Position numbers and translations under genes: made by a program | Notes under the pieces: generated by a model | The model's input: the letters and a program-made list of their open reading frames with translations, nothing else | Told to the model about the DNA's origin: nothing | Databases searched by the model: none | Shown here: one piece after another, positions 5,054 to 5,154 of the stretch | Numbering within the stretch: the stretch's first letter is position 1 | Layout of the letters: every line of letters starts with the position of its first letter | Source: an uncultured Collinsella sp. | GTDB taxonomy: Bacteria > Actinomycetota > Coriobacteriia > Coriobacteriales > Coriobacteriaceae | Reading direction: 5' to 3' | DNA length: 5,154 nucleotides | NCBI GenBank assembly: GCA_902492825.1 | Contig: CABUMZ010000126.1 | Location: forward strand, 1-5,154

Positions 5054-5154
5054 CTACTTCTTTTGGGCATTGATTATTTGATCGAGTTGCATTAATAAAG
5101 GCTCTGTTAGACCAGGATTGACATACATGTGTCCCCACGGTGCCATATCGTTGA
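5054..5154 (-). CDS. 3' end of an unidentified minus-strand gene (partial)
   Basis: The last 32 codons of a reading frame enter from the right edge and stop with TAG at 5054. The tail reads NDMAPWGHMYVNPGLTEPLL and then MQLDQIINAQKK. The mixed, well-balanced composition and lack of stops look like genuine coding sequence, but the piece is too short to assign a family. It converges on the endonuclease gene with only 19 bp between the stop codons and no terminator between them. It may be a further member of the defence island, for example an accessory repair or ATPase gene, or the first host gene to the right. A short independent gene starting at the ATG near 5146 is less likely, since no ribosome site can be seen within the window. 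Confidence 0.55.
   Translation of the reverse strand, partial: NDMAPWGHMYVNPGLTEPLLMQLDQIINAQKK

Overview
The left 1.35 kb is GC-rich and carries a minus-strand operon: a DUF4342 (UBA-like plus membrane segment) protein followed 18 bp later by an OmpR/PhoB-family response regulator. A sensor kinase gene probably follows off the left edge, but it is not visible. High GC, DUF4342 next to a two-component regulator and a likely leaderless gene suggest a Gram-positive high-GC bacterium, perhaps a gut Coriobacteriia such as Collinsella or Olsenella. This is inference; no marker gene fixes the taxon.

The spacer at 1342-1856 holds a good minus-strand promoter for that operon, a GC-rich leader hairpin, and a 176-bp element with long imperfect terminal inverted repeats (1559-1734). 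The element encodes no protein and looks like a miniature, non-autonomous repeat. It sits at the junction where base composition falls.

From about 1800 the DNA is lower in GC and reads rightward as a defence cassette. First is a solo AbiEi-type (COG5340-like) winged-helix protein with no AbiEii toxin beside it. Next is a C5 cytosine methyltransferase with an N-terminal helix-turn-helix, then an EcoRII-type endonuclease whose start overlaps the methyltransferase end by 23 bp. The endonuclease has the full EcoRII layout: an N-terminal B3-like effector-binding domain and a C-terminal PD-(D/E)XK domain. The methyltransferase target-recognition region is of the CCWGG/CCNGG/CCGG type. Together they predict a Type IIE restriction-modification system acting on CCWGG or CCNGG. 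By eye, no CCNGG site occurs from about 1400 to 5111, whereas the first 1.4 kb has about twelve.

Candidate control sites fit self-regulation. A 6-bp-arm inverted repeat overlaps the -10 of the AbiEi-like gene. Two perfect GTTGCAAC palindromes abut the likely -35 of the methyltransferase promoter.

At the right edge, the 3' end of an unidentified minus-strand gene converges on the endonuclease gene with a 19-bp gap.
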